Positions 13,051 to 26,208 are shown, counted from the stretch's first letter. The stretch: 64,000 nucleotides of DNA from Rhabditoides inermis (GCA_963966185.1 CAWZYM010000376.1:182001-246000), one strand, 5' to 3'. Numbers and translations: made by a program. The notes: generated by a model from the letters alone, not told the origin.

Positions 13051-16000
13051 GTCTTGGATCATTATATTGACGCGACAAACATTTTTTTTGAAAATAAACG
13101 ATGTTATGAAAACGTCAGTAGTATTTAATAATACGATCAAAGTAAAATCAATGTTTTTGTTGTTATTCATCTGCAATTTATTATTTAAAAGACGAATAAA
13201 AACATATAATAACTAAATATACTTCCTTCCTAGTTTGATCAGATCACCATGTTTTTTCTAAAGTGTATCTTGTTCTCGCGCTCCTTCGCTATCGCTTCGT
13301 GGGTGGTCTGAGATATTTTCTTCTAATTAATCTTCCCATAGCTAAACTAAAGCGTAGTTTTGCAGAAATAATTTCCATAATCACATATTCTTCTCATTTC
13401 ACATTCACTCAATCATCTCTATCGCTATCACTTCAAAGCCCTGATCAACAATGAAAGAAGATGCATCTTTCACACATTACCTCGACTATACACAAACAAT
13501 CCACATGTTTCCACATTTTCAGAATCCTCAGATCTCGCCGCGCTGTGTGCGCTCCATGATCCACGTCTCCATCCTAATCCTGATCCGATACCCAAACCCT
13601 TATCTCTCTCCCCCCTCCCTAAGTGCCACACTCACACTCTAATCCCTCGCCCCACATACATCGATCGCCTAATCACCTTGTGTGATAAGCAATAAATCAT
13701 GGTGGAATGGCCCTATCCGGGCGTGCGTGCATAGCACTCTCGGTTTGCCTAGCCCCCTCTGATTCACGCGATGCCTCATAGGCAAAGGGCGGAAAGGAAC
13801 AAGCGACGATCGTATTTGGAGAGCTGTATCGATCGACGACGACAGTGTCTTGTTTGAAGCTTATCTATGACTATTTGGTATTTCAAGAATAAGGTGGTTC
13901 TTTGAATTATGCGGTATTCTGTGTTACGCCGATCAATACGATTTCTCCGTCTTCACAAATACGCAAGTTAATGATGCGCTTTTTCGAAGACTTTTACTGT
14001 ATTGCAGAAATTGAACTGTGCAGAAATCTATTGTAACTTTTGCTCCACAAACGTGATCATCCATAATCAACCGCTCGATCACGTTTGTGATTGTCTCTGA
14101 TCGAAACCTGGATCGTTCACCCTCAACGCGCGCCGTTCCTACCACCCCCTCTCTCCGTGTTTACCCTGCTTGACCGTCTCTGTGGTATAATGCTAATCCC
14201 CCATCTCCCCTCCCCAAATGGCCCGCCTCTCTGTTTGTGCAAGGTGCGCGAGCCAGCATGCATCATTCCCCCATTCACACCTCCCGCCATTCCGCCTGTC
14301 CTGACACATTGCAAGAGTACGATATGTATCGTACTCTGTTGCCAGCCGGTCTATCCTGACACATTAACACGTCGTACTACGGTTACTGTGAGTTCAGAGT
14401 ACCTGTAGGATTACGATACATATCATCTATCTACCTATATCATATGTCTGCATCATTCCAATCAGATGTGTTTGTGGTACGGTACCGTGATCACTTCACA
14501 CTGTTTTGATAGCGTGTCACTGCGACACAAAGGAGGTCAACATCATGTCAATGTAATTCAAAATTGTTCGTTTTCACCACTCTCATGATTTACTGATATA
14601 AACCTAAATTAGAGGTGAGATGTTCCCGCCCCATTAGCCGTAGTTCCACTCCCTCTAGACCATTATTGTAGCTACAGTACCCTAGGGCCTAGGATTACGG
14701 TAGTCCCTCTCGAGCCAATCTCATCCGGTGAGTAGTGTGCTGATTGGCGAGAACACTGCGGCTGACTGGGATTCGCTGGTGGGGGACTGAATACGGTATA
14801 TGTAAATTGTCTGTATACACTTATTCGTAAATTGTAATGAAAACTAACTGTACATGATCCTGATCCTCTGATCCCTGATCCACCAGAGTTCCGTGATTTG
14901 TAAATATTCAATTTGTAAATACTCCAAATCAAGCCATAGCCAGTACTAAAACTCTCGAAGAGCACCACATATGTCCTAATTGAAGTTCACCGGAAGTTCA
15001 CGCGCATTCTTGAGCTTATTAGAGTGAGATTTTTTGTTTCGTCGTCACTGACTGCTATCAATTTTCTATTTTTATGCTCATCTTCCGTTTTGAGATTTTA
15101 TTGAACTCAAACTAATTATTGTTCAAAAAGTTATCAGATCTTCTGATATTCATGGTGTGAATGTCCTAGAGATGATCTATGAGGAAGTGAGCTTTTCCTC
15201 AATGACATTGTCAAAAGTGGAACTATCTCACGTATTCCCGTTCGCCACTCCTCTTCTTATCAGTGTTATCACCGATCTGATCTGATCTAGCTGACTTCCT
15301 CCCATCACGTAATCAACCAGTCAATAAATCAACATGTCACGCTTGCAGTTCGAAGTACGGTGCCATAACCGCCTGCCTCTCTCGATTTGCGCACTATTGC
15401 CGAGAGCTGACTCTCCGTCTTTCTCTGATCTACCACATCGCGCGCTACTTATTGCGAGCATACAACATATGTTGCCCAGCTCATATGAGCTCATCAACCG
15501 TGGTTGTCATCGTGTATATAACATGCGAAGCGATAGTTTTCGTTTAACCTCATTCACAGCTCGAAATACGATGCTCTCACCGTATGCATTTTATGTCTAT
15601 GGTCGCGAAGTGACGTCTTTTTATCTACCTCACATCGCGCGATTTATTGCAGTGGCGAAGTGATTCATGTAATCGATCCATGAACTCTACCGGGTAACCG
15701 GGCAGGTCCTGCAATTGATGGAGCGCAATGACGTCAGAGATTTAGGCCCCATAACAACATATCGATGACGTGACCAGATGACGTGTATTATCTATCTCAT
15801 CCAGCAGCATCTCACCGAATACGTCCTTCATTATGCGCGCCATCACCTGGATTATTCGAGTTTATTTCTTATACATTGTTACAAATAACGGGCAGATAAA
15901 CTATATAGCTGATACATCATTCAAGACCTCACACTACCCGTTTCCCCTCTCTATTCAGAATCACTGCGATGTGAAACATCAAAGGGCAAACAAAACAGAT

Positions 16001-16350
16001 ACATTACGTCTGAAACGCCATTTTGGTGTTATACGAATTGTTTTTTGAAATTATGTTGGGTATTGATTACGCCATATGCTCACTATGTCAGTCAGGGTCA
16101 ATGGAAGCCGATTCACTCTCATTGTATCGCGCGGGCTGTATTACGGTAGGAAAAGGAAAAGTGGGCGGGGTTTGAGAAAAACGTCCAATACGCATTCGTA
16201 TTGAAAAGGGAAGAGTTTTGGGGGCTTTTAAAAAACGTATTCCTGGACTAAACAGAACACTACTACTGTGGTGTTATTAACAATTAAAACATCGGGAGAC
16301 ATTTCATTGTTACGCGTACGGTATACGAGTTTGCGACGATGGAATTGGCG
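13051..16350. other. Gene-poor interval
   Basis: Short ORFs only, no splice-consistent coding exons or family motifs found. Contains the dispersed repeat at 15412-15466 and CG-poor simple sequence. I see no RNA gene. Confidence 0.4.
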
Positions 16351-16362
16351 GTTCTTCTACTG

Positions 16363-18003
16363 CAGCGTCTGGCTGTTACAGTGGTGGCGGCCTCCTGCGA
16401 CAAAATTCGACCGAACTTGGACAAGTGGACACACAGCCTTTTCTCGAGTTTCCGTTTAGCTACAGAGTTCTAGTTTAGTGGAAACGAACCCTTTACTAGT
16501 GATCTATCCAACTTCATAGTTTTTTCAGTTGAAAAGGTTTCTAAATGCTGCTTTCGTACTCTCGATGGCAACCCTTTCCTGTGACGCGGCGAGACGCATT
16601 TGCATATCCAAGCGAGCGACGATCGAAGATGGGGCAATCACAGTTTATGGGAACGTCTTCATCAATAACAATCGATATAAAGGGTCTTCTTAGATGCACT
16701 TTTACCCTGAACTATTGTTCGGGGTGGTCCAAAGAAGGTCCAAACAAGCCCCGAACAGCCTCGTTTTCAATGGGAAATCGTTTGGCCCAAATACCTCTTA
16801 TTGAGGGCAAACTTTGCCCGAACACGTCCGAACATCGCTCGGCAGCCCCAAACAACCCCAAAAGATCAGCCCAAAACAATGAAATGAGAGAGAATCGCTT
16901 AGAGCTCGCTGGGTCCCGAAACGAGTGACCTTTCATGTGATGATAGAGTATGATAGCATGACATCATGCCAGCCTGCGCGACCGCTCGGTCGAAACAGCT
17001 GATCGACTGCGATGAGAAAACGTGTAGAAAGTGGGCTCTGGTTTTGATTGTTTCGTCATTACTTCATCAAATTGTGACCGTGTTTCGAGTTGAATGTACT
17101 CTGATAATGTTTCTTTTTTTCTGATATGTAATCATCAGCCCCTTAAACACACAATCAAGTGATTGAATTCAAAAATCACTTTCGAAATGAAGGAAACTGA
17201 AGCCTCAAGGCATATCACACGAATCGCACAAAGAAAAGGCAAATATAGGGAGTACAACTCACAAAAAAGTCAATAACAAATCTCCAAACACAGTGATATT
17301 ATCAACAAGAACTTCACAAACATCTGTTTTCTCATCGCAGTCGATCAGCTGTTTCGACCGAGCGGTCGCGCAGGCTGGCATGATGTCATGCTATCATACT
17401 CTATCATCACATGAAAGGTCACTCGTTTCGGGACCCAGCGAGCTCTAAGCGATTCTCTCTCATTTCATTGTTTTGGGCTGATCTTTTGGGGTTGTTTGGG
17501 GCTGCCGAGCGATGTTCGGACGTGTTCGGGCAAAGTTTGCCCTCAATAAGAGGTGTTTGGGCCAAACGATTTCCCATTGAAAACGAGGCTGTTCGGGGCT
17601 TGTTTGGACCTTCTTTGGACCACCCCGAACAATAGTTTAGGGTAAAAGTGCATCTAAGAAGACCCTTAAGTCAATCAGCGTAACATTCTGGTGACACATC
17701 CAGAAATTATACCTACTGCACAAAAAGGCCGCTGATTTCCCAACTCGATCGCCATACGAAAGCGAGTCTCGCCGCGCCACAGGAAGAGGTTGAAAGCGAG
17801 GGTACGAAAGCGGAAAACCTTTCCAACTGGAACAAGCTGAACAGTTGAATAGATCGCTCGTAGAGCGTTCGATTCCACTAAACTAGAACTCTTCCGCTCA
17901 ACGGAGACTCTTTGTGTCCATTTCGTCTATTTTCGGCCGAATTCGGTAGCAGGGGCCGACTTCGGTGACTTCGGTCGCAGGGGGTTGACTGGCTACCACT
18001 GTA
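16363..18003. repeat. Older, diverged outer inverted repeat around the foldback
   Basis: 16363-16640 and the reverse complement of 17715-18003 match imperfectly: ACAGTGGTGGCGGCC/CCTGCGAC, TTCTAGTTTAGTGGAA, GCGGCGAGAC and others in the same order. The 986-bp element sits at its centre. Confidence 0.65.
16681..17666. mobile_element. 986-bp foldback element, 341-bp arms, TAA target duplication
   Basis: Arms 16681-17021 and 17326-17666 are near-identical inverted repeats around a 304-bp centre. Termini read AGGGTCTTCTTAGATGC. Flanks are TAA on both sides (16678-16680, 17667-17669). The 3-bp TWA duplication suggests a PIF/Harbinger-type non-autonomous element. No transposase ORF; the 74-codon ORFs in the arms are mirror images. 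Confidence 0.8.
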
Positions 18004-18049
18004 TCAATGAGTTCATCAATGAGGGAGAGTGGAACGGACTGTGGTGAGT

Positions 18050-18098
<49 letters not shown>
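18050..18098 (+). repeat. (CT)n microsatellite
   Basis: About 24 CT units, with CT-rich sequence to 18125. Confidence 0.95.
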
Positions 18099-18100
<2 letters not shown>

Positions 18101-18291
18101 TTCTCCCTCTCACACTCTCTCGCTCTGCAACTCCATCTCTCCATATATCTTTCATTTTCTCCCATCTCACATGCGATCTACATGCACTATGATATGTTCG
18201 AGCTCGACCTTCGACAATCAAAATTTTAGCTATCGCTACACATATAAGTGAATATACAGGTTTTCAAGTACTTGACATTGTATCATTTCAG

Positions 18292-18650
18292 ACTTCCGGA
18301 AAATCATGCAGTACACTGACCATAATCTGTCCACATGGAAAGAAGTGGTTGTGTTTATGATCAATGTATGATATTTCTTCTCTTTGACCTAATGAAGCCG
18401 ATATTTATAGATTGTAACTGAGAAACAATGGCACCAAATTGAAGGATTCAAGCAAAATGAAGCAGGAGAAGTTTACTTTGCAGACGTAAACCAGCTTACT
18501 TTTTAATAATAATAATAATAATAATAATAAGAGTTGCTTTAGATATTATAAACATTTTCGTGCAAGCATGGACAATGGATATGGACAGACGAGAAAGTGG
18601 AGAGTTATTCTTGCGTCGGATACGGACTCTACCCTGATATTGATCAATAA
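18292..18650 (+). CDS. Three-exon 3' end of an unrecognised gene
   Basis: Three putative exons, 18292-18365, 18411-18485 and 18567-18650, have good acceptors (TTTCAG, TTTATAG, GTGCAAG) and donors (GTATGA, GTAAAC). The phases fit (in with 2 nt, then 0, 0), giving 76 codons ending in TAA. An AATAAA overlaps the stop codon. The peptide begins FRKIMQYTDHNLSTWKEV, continues QWHQIEGFKQNEAGEVYFAD and ends GYGLYPDIDQ. I do not recognise the family. Introns are only 45 and 81 nt. No convincing upstream exon is seen: a CT microsatellite and the foldback element lie to the left, so the gene may be truncated by insertion. It could instead be a short gene with a start I missed, or a remnant. Confidence 0.45.
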
Positions 18651-19007
18651 ATGCATTCAAGTTACTTTGATATTAAGTATCCAACCACAGAAATGAAACA
18701 CAAAGGGTCTACATATTATATCACGCCCCTCCCCTTCGTGTTAAACACGACGGAAGGAGTAAACTTTCACTCATCATATGCGACTGCATTAATAACTATC
18801 TGTGCTGAACCAGTCAATGCAAAACGATTTGGTGTGAAAAGGCTTCGAAATATGATATGAATGAATATGAGTGCCTACCTACCAAACAGCTGGAGGAGGA
18901 TCGCCGTAGTCGACTTTTATGAATCGAAACAAAACTTACATAAGTATAAATTCCTACTAACTCAGTCCGCGTTTACCGTACAATGGTCATCGTACGATTA
19001 TGTTTAA

Positions 19008-19288
19008 GCACCGCGTAGTGTAGAGGTTAGCGATGTTCGCTATACTCGGTGGGTAGGGGGTTCGGTCCCCCTCCCGGGCGCTTGACCGTACCAAGGCGAT
19101 AAATTGCAGTAGCAGTCTGCAGCGAAGGCAACCCGCAGGGTAGGCCACCCACGGGAGCATTATTGCGAAAATAGGCCAGAGCTGTCGTTGGAAAATCGTT
19201 GAACTATGGTGTAGTGTCATAGTCCTCCTTCGACCCCCTCCGCAGAGTGAATTTCTTGAATCGACGGATACCTTTACCTTTATCTTTA
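19008..19288 (+). mobile_element. tRNA-derived SINE, copy 1
   Basis: The head has A-box-like TAGTGTAGAGGTTAGCG and B-box-like GGTTCGGTCCC; the body contains GTAGGCCACCCACGGG and TCGTTGGAAAATCGTTG; the tail is (ACCTTT)n. The body matches 61345-61622 on the other strand, which defines the family. Confidence 0.8.
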
Positions 19289-19379
19289 CGATTATGTTTA
19301 TAAAAAAGTTTTCGGTAAAAAAACTTGAGGCCCCGATGTTATTATTGTTACGCCACATCTCGCGTCTCGCCATTATCAT

Positions 19380-19520
19380 TCCAGAAGTGCTCCAACTCGG
19401 ATCTGGACCTGTCGATCAAGGACCACCGTGAAGGCAGACCACATACTACGACCACATGCTATCCGAGTGGGGAGACGCGGGATGCGTGTAGATACAACGC
19501 TATACACTGTAGGCAATGAT
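19380..19520 (+). pseudogene. Class 3 lipase terminal exon, frameshifted copy
   Basis: After an ATTCCAG acceptor the sequence encodes KCSNSDLDLSIKDH, nearly the same as the terminal exon of the lipase at 61744-61839. About 11 extra bases just after this point shift the frame, so the family C-terminus (SEWGEAGCV) and its stop are read out of frame, although their DNA is still visible to about 19493. Similarity continues into the 3' flank (CTACGGTGTGGTTTCTGTA). No other lipase exon is nearby. It is the left end of the inverted PARP/lipase duplication and cannot encode a functional enzyme. Confidence 0.8.
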
Positions 19521-19749
19521 GATGTGAATCGTGTTTGAAGACTAAGCGTACCCTCTTCACTAAACAATCATTGATCTACGGTGTGGTTTCTGTAAATCTC
19601 AAATCGTTTTTCGTCTTTATCGCATGGAAAAAAGTGTTTTTTTTTGAAATGTTTTTATTATCATTATAAAACTCCATCATTACTCATCATAATGATTAAA
19701 ATCATATTTGCTACCACTGATTGTGTGCGGGCACAGTTGGTTATTGATA

Positions 19750-22700
19750 TCAGTCGTCTCTGGTTTGCTGCAACAGTTTTTGTCTGGCTGTGTAGGATAT
19801 GTCACGAGTAAGATCGTTGAGAATCTGCAATGAATCAATATCATTACCCTACACCCACTTCCAAATTCGCATACGTTCAGAGAGTTTTACCTTTCGAATT
19901 TTCTCGCAGTCAGCGTCGGTGATTGCCGGATAGCTGGAAAACACGCTTTGGTGGGGTCGGACCGAGATTATCGTATCTGAATCAGTAAGTTCACAAAGTG
20001 TGCTTAACAATGTACAAACCAGTCGGCGCCAAGCGCCACCCACTTACACGAGCAGCATCCGGACGCAGATGAAGTCTTCGTCCTTGACGGTGGAGTAGTT
20101 ACTGCGTTTGGTCGGGCAGAGGCCATGGGGAACAACTGAAAAGAAACATCAGTAACGATCGTTGCTTATTCCGCATTTCAGCAACTTGCGGCACAGAATA
20201 GTTCTCTATCCGAAATATCTTTGACAAGTTGTCCACGAACCCTCGCACACGGCCACCAAGATAGTGGCCCGCGTAGTCAAGAGGTGCTTGCCGCGACAAC
20301 AGTCGGACGAGCAGAGAGAAGGCGAGTGGTCCGAAAGTGCCTAGCGAGTTGCGTAGCTGGAAAATGTTTGCGTTAGCCGTCATTAACTCACTGCATGCTC
20401 TCTGCATGCTCTACTCACTGCATGCTCTCGGAGAGAAAGTTAGATGCCCTCGCCGTGCACCGCACCTGTCGCTTGCAACTGTAATTTTTCTTCAACTTGG
20501 CGCGAGAAGGCGCAATGCAATTTACTTGTCATGGTATTACCTCCGTGTGTGAGTAGTTTTTCAGCCCGGTGCGCAAGATGGAGTGCCAGTTGCTTATCGG
20601 CGAACCACTTTGAATTGCAAGCGTTATCTGCTGCCGCCAAGTCATAGTAGAAGGTACTTATTGGAAGATGAACCGCGTCTCTTCGCTATGCTGCTCCTTC
20701 AGCTGCTGGAAGCGCGCATGCTTGGCCGGTGTGTCGGCAAACACCATGAATCTGAAAAAGCACTCAGTCTCCAAAATACTCATCCTCATTGGTAGCAGTG
20801 CAACAATGTAACTGATAGTGTCGGTAAGTGCTGATACAATAGATGCTTTCTCTGACATATCCCTTATACATTTTGATAACCGTCACTCACTGGTGGTCAC
20901 AGTTGAACGCGTCTACGTGTAGATTGCGCGGCAGCTGGTGCGGGTACGCAGGCAGGCTGATGACAAGCCTGAATAACTGGTGGGTCCTAATTAAACTGCA
21001 TAGCGCCTCACCACTCCAGTAGCGCGGCAGCCCGCGGTCGCTCCTTCCTGAACTTGTCGTATTCCGCCGCAGAAGCGAGAATGCGTCGCGTGCACGGCAC
21101 TGACGCTAGAATCATTTGCATGAGAAGTACAAAAGTGAAAATGCGTACCAATGAACGTGTGCAGAAGCGTCTGCTGGTTCCACACGGTCGATTCGTCATC
21201 GGCGTTGCGACCGATGTCTGAAATGTGGTTAGCTTGTTGAAATACAAACCAGACAGTGCACTAAAGGCAAAGATATTACTTCCGCGCCCAAACTATATGA
21301 AGGAAGAAGAAAGGTCCGAGAAGAGAGACTCGGATTTATAAATGGATCGATTGAGCAAGTAAGTGGAACGAAGCCTCATACGCGCGTCGGGCAGTTGCTC
21401 TCTCCGGCCGGTGGAGGGAGTGACTCCTCGATTCGCTCGCGTTGAACTGATCGGCGCAACCGCCGCCGCGGACGGGCCTGCTGGTGCGGCTGAATCACGG
21501 TATTGTTCTGTAGTGTTTGGAGATATAAAGTTAAATCATACAATTTTCTCTACCCAACAAAAATTAGAAAACCAACAAGTGAGATACACACATTTTGAGT
21601 TTCAGTGTGTAAAAATATCACTACTAACTTGGCGCGTCATGTAATCATCTTCTCTGGTGTGCCAGCGCGGACCGATGGCCTGAAAAATCGATATGCGCCA
21701 AACTAGTTGCTACCAGTGACATACCGCTGACATATCCGGACTGTTTTTCTCGTCATCACTGTCCGAGTAGTCCGAACAGTCATAGTCATAGAAGACACGG
21801 CGAGGTTGTTCCTCTTGTTCATTCTCCTCTTCTTCTTTTTCGATTTACTTTTACTGCTCCAGTACTGTATCTTTTGAAGATCGCGGCATTTCCTGAGAGC
21901 GGATGCATTATTAAATAAACTGACCATATGTACAGTGGGTAAATATAGTGGGCTCGCTAATGAGTTTCGAAAAAACATTAAGGTTGTTAGAGAAAGATCG
22001 GAGCTCGTTCAATATTTTTTTAACGTAACAATTTTTTTCGAAACGACAAAAGAACTCGCGATTATCTGCTTGCCAAGCGATAGCGTTACCACCTAGCTAG
22101 TTAGGTGTGGTGACAGCAATGAGAAAACAGAACTGTAGACGTTAGTTTACATTTTTCCCGTCCAACAGATTAGTGCACTGTTGCTGACGGAAAATGTTGA
22201 GCTAAATGTTGAGTTGAAAAGGAATGTAGTCGCCGCCACTAGAGAGCGACTGATATGTCGCGGGCGCGCGAAAGTGAAAATAGTGCGAAGCGGCTAGAAA
22301 TCGATAATAATGCGAGAGCGCGGAAATTTCAATTCTGACGGAACGTATTGTTCCTTGACCTGTACCATGTTACTCACGGTATACAGGCAGTGGGATCCGA
22401 TTGCAGAGAGCGTTTCCTAGCGTTTCCTACCCCCCCCTCCACTCTACAAATGATAACAAAAGCACGTTCATGACTATATTCTAGTTGGATCTACAATGCT
22501 TATTTTATTTATTCAAGAACTTATATATTTGATGACACCGACTTTGAACGCTGAAAATGCTAAAAATGCCTAAAAAAATACATGCTGCTAAAAATGAATA
22601 CATCATGAAAAAATTAGCAACGAAGTTCCCATTTCGTAGTGAGAAATATAATATTACCGAATCGGTAATAATAGATACCGAGTCGGCATTTCTTACTACG

Positions 22701-23178
22701 AAATAAAAAAACTTCGCGGTTTGTTTTCTACATGTTCCATTCATTTTTATAATATGAGTTATTTATGAAAAGTTATTATATTTGTATTTGTACATTTTTT
22801 CACGTGGCATTCTTGGTTTATACACGATATTTAGAGTGGTGTGTTCCATTAAAGTCCTTTCCAATTCTCCAGGAGCACAATTTGCGATTGGCTGCGGTAC
22901 ATGTTTTATGAAATCTGCATCATGACTAATGGCCAGAGGTCATCGTCTCTTTAATACATTCCAAATTGCGGTGCGAGGATAGTTGAACTGGAGACATGGC
23001 GGGAACTACAGTCTTTTGACATTCTCCTTTTCTTCTTTTTGACTAGGTCGTTGGTGATATGTCTTGTATAGGAAGTTACACCGAACTCACCAATTTTCCG
23101 GTAGCTGACCTTGTTGACGTTTGTCACGTGGGATTCGATGAACTCGCCGTCGAGCCCCCAACTTTTGCGCAGAAACGC
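19750..23178 (-). pseudogene. PARP6/8-like pseudogene (decayed paralog of 56242-61249)
   Basis: Recognisable exons, 5' to 3': 23178-23091 (WGLDGEFIESHVTNVNK), 21892-21725 (acidic), 21679-21629, 21489-21382, 21217-21149, 21105-21012 (ASAAEYDKFRKERPRAAAL), 20968-20891, 20751-20662 (FMVFADTPAKHARFQ), 20607-20541 (GSPISNWHSILRTGLKNY), about 20471-20409, 20356-20241, 20135-20048, 19933-19891, 19824-19750. Defects against the right-hand paralog: four exons missing between 23091 and 21892; about 10 bases lost in the 21489-21382 exon; donor of the 20662 exon reads AT instead of GT; a TAA replaces the Tyr codon of GIYLS; a TAG replaces Gln after SYATR. The catalytic HG motif survives. Not expected to make an active ADP-ribosyltransferase. 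Confidence 0.85.
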
Positions 23179-23230
23179 CTACAACAATCTTTTGTAAACC
23201 TGCAATCACTTTCGGATGACACACACATCA

Positions 23231-23449
23231 GTTAGCATTCATTCTTTTCAAACTACAGGACGAAACATACTTTAATGCTTGACGCTTGCCGCGCGCGTCA
23301 AATTTCGGGCAAAAGTTTGGGTGTACAACGAACGCGCAGCTGCGTTGACGCGCCTACCCAATATTTTTTGCACTGGGTTGGACGCGCGCGTCCCGCGTCA
23401 AGCGTGAAAGTATGCTTCGGCCTGTAGTATGAAAAGAATGAACGCTAAC
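23231..23449. repeat. 219-bp foldback repeat (copied at 27983-28201)
   Basis: GTTAGCATTCATTCTTTTCA at the left is mirrored at the right as TGAAAAGAATGAACGCTAAC. Arms are about 85 nt and rich in GACGCG near the loop. The second copy comes from the tandem duplication. Confidence 0.75.
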
Positions 23450-24063
23450 TATTGTGGTCACGTCAGTGTCCAAGTATATTTTGACGTCACATCCGAAATT
23501 CACTCCCACCTATCGAATGCCCTCCACCCACTTTGAAATAAAGTGAGTCCCCCGTTTTGGAGGTAGGCAAGTTGCGAATCGTCATTCTTTTATTTTGCAC
23601 AAGCGCATACTTGATGCGTGGAACAGTTGATATTTTGTTCATTGCGCACTATCAAAATCGGTCGACCGGTGTCTGTTGACCGAACGGTGACGAGAAGTTC
23701 ATGAAAATGACATGCAAATGAGCGTGTTTCATACAGTATCCGTGAACCTAAGAATGGAAAAACTCTTTTCAAACTTCATGAAATTGCACAAAAATTTGAT
23801 ATGATGTTCTTGGATGGATTCCCTACGAATCTCGGAGAGCGGATTTTGGAAATTGTTTTTCAGAGAAGAGTTAATTAAGAAAATGCTCATTTCATTGGAA
23901 TCGTATCTCAAAATTCAGCCAATAAATCCATCGATATCAAGTACCAGTTGGCTATCGACACCTATAGGGACTTAGTTGGCACATTCCTCAGACAATATAA
24001 TGTTGTTGAACAGATGTTTTTCCTATAAGAAGACACAGTTCGCTAAATAACTCCACAGTCGCT

Positions 24064-24327
24064 TCATGGAAACGGCTCAAACTTTGTCAGTAGGTGGTTC
24101 TTGACCCCCACTACAACTCTCGGAGAGCACATTTGTAATTTTGTTTCTCCTACCACAGTAATTTCTAACTTTATATAGCAATCCTGGAAATGAGGCGCAT
24201 TTGCATAAATAACTTTCTCATCGGTCTGCGTCATTTCTTCGGCCAGAGATAATTCGCCTACCGCCAAAACGGGGGACTCATCATACACTTGAAATTTTTT
24301 TTTACAACAGCGTTCAAGAGGGATCAC
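24064..24327 (-). other. Unassigned ORF, 87 codons (duplicated at 28816-29079)
   Basis: Open frame containing ESPVLAVGELSLAEEMTQTD. No family recognised and no clear splice structure. A nearby segment (about 23820-23870) resembles part of it around CTCTCGGAGAGC, and GAGTCCCCCGTTTTGG recurs inverted at about 23545, so it may be repeat-derived. The tandem duplication copies it exactly. Confidence 0.2.
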
Positions 24328-24905
24328 TACAGTACACTTCTACACTGGAACACTTGTCAATAGTGGTAGCGACTGTCAATAGTGGTAGCGTCAATAGTGA
24401 TAGCGAAGGCGCAGCGGAGACTTCGTATACGCATGGCTCTGAGGGCCGCCCGCTTGCGAGACGCCCGCCACTAACCACACTTCAAGCCGTCTGCCGAGTA
24501 TTGTATATATATATAGAGTATATTGTATATTCGAATAGTATTGTATATTCTCCGAGTTGTTTGGTCTCTGATCGATATGTGTTTTATTTTCGTTCAAAAA
24601 CCTGTTTGACAGTCGTTGATGTAACTGTTTTTTTAGATTCATTTATTTTACATTGTTGTATGATTCTGTATGTTTATTTAACAAAGGTAAAAATAGTACA
24701 TAAATTTTTCTCATTGTTTTGCAACATTTCATTGAACTATAGGCTTGATCGTTGTGTACGTGAAAGTGTTGGTATGAAATAGGCGCTGACTGCACAATGC
24801 TTCGCGCTCTTTGCCAACCGCAGAAACATGGACTGAAGTCATCGAGCATGAAGTGTTTATCGTCATAGGTTGTGTATCAGTTTCTCAACTTGTACGGCTT
24901 GTCGA

Positions 24906-24956
<51 letters not shown>

Positions 24957-25972
24957 AGTTGTAGTTGGTGGGTGAGAACGAGGGTTTGTGTGGTTGACCG
25001 GGCGAGGCTGGCTCGGTGGAAGGTCGAGAGGGAGACGCGGCGTACGCGGAACGAGGAGGGCAAGGACAGTACTGAAAACAGAATTTGATGAATCATCACA
25101 GTTTATCGATCATCCAGGGATAATCATTGCGATCATGTTGTATAATGTAGAGGTGAAACGCACATTATATAAGTGACACTTATTTCCATCTCGGTACTGC
25201 AAGCGGAAATAATGGGAGAAGGGTCTCTTCAAAAAATATTGTTCCTCCAAACTACTCCCGAAATGACGGGGGAAAAGGCTGGAAAAGTCTACGAAAAACT
25301 CTCTGGTCGTGTACGTGTTTCAATAGCGCTTCGAAGGCAGTAGAGGTAGCGAATGCTGTTTTGATGTGACTATTTAACTATTTGACAGGCCGTTTTAACT
25401 GAGAACAATATGTTTTCTAGTAAACACTAATTGATGCTGAAACGCAATGTCGCACATTCTCTCATTCCCGATAAATCCTTACTATCCGATCTCCCCTCTC
25501 ACCAGCGCATCGGGCCCGGTGACTCCCTTCTGTCCTATCGGGCCCTGGACCCCCGGCAGACCCGCGCGACCGGCAGGGCCCATCTCACCCCGCGGACCCG
25601 CATCTCCTGGCAGACCGGAGCTGCAAGGGTACATCTTGTCTGCATGTCAGTCTATCGAATCGTCGTTGAACGCTCACGTTCTGCGATAGACTACAGAAGA
25701 TTGTGTGTAACAACAGTCGAAGAGGGAATAGGAATAGGGTAAATCGGAGGATTCGGAGAATACGATGATATAGTAACCCACCGCCCCGTGTCTCCCTCGT
25801 CTCCCCGCTCGCCCCGCTCGCCCGCCTGTCCCGTCTCCCCGACCGCGCCCCTCTCCCCCCGCTGTCTCTCCGAGTGGACGCCGTCCTGACCACGCTGACC
25901 CGGCAGACCTTCGAGGCCTGCAAGAGGGAAACGATATGGAGAAAGACTGTCTTCGTCTTTCTACTTCTCTTA

Positions 25973-26039
25973 TTTGGCTCATCAAATATGTGATTGTATG
26001 TATCCTCGCCAACTCTAATTTTTTTTCGAGTGAAACGTA
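25973..26039 (-). promoter_or_regulatory. Candidate 21U-RNA unit (copied at 30720-30786)
   Basis: Minus-strand TACGTTTCAC, then CAAT with T at 25993, spacing 38, in a collagen intron. The duplicate has its T at 30740. Confidence 0.5.
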
Positions 26040-26093
26040 TCCTCATCCACCTCTCTCTTGATTGAATTCGATGAATCCTCACTCACCCATCCA

Positions 26094-26098
<5 letters not shown>

Positions 26099-26137
<39 letters not shown>

Positions 26138-26208
26138 TCTCTCCTTCTCTCCTTCTCTCCTTCTCTCCTTCTCTCCTTCTCTCCTTCTCTCCTTCTCTTT
26201 CTTTCTCC
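26099..26208. repeat. (CT)n then (CTCCTT)n microsatellite (copied near 30846-30951)
   Basis: Pyrimidine tract in a collagen intron. The CT run is shorter in the second copy, one of the few differences between copies. Confidence 0.9.

Noticed and set aside
16712..17635. Two 74-codon ORFs as a conserved duplicated gene
   Set aside because: They are mirror copies in the arms of the foldback element, with no splice sites or family motifs.
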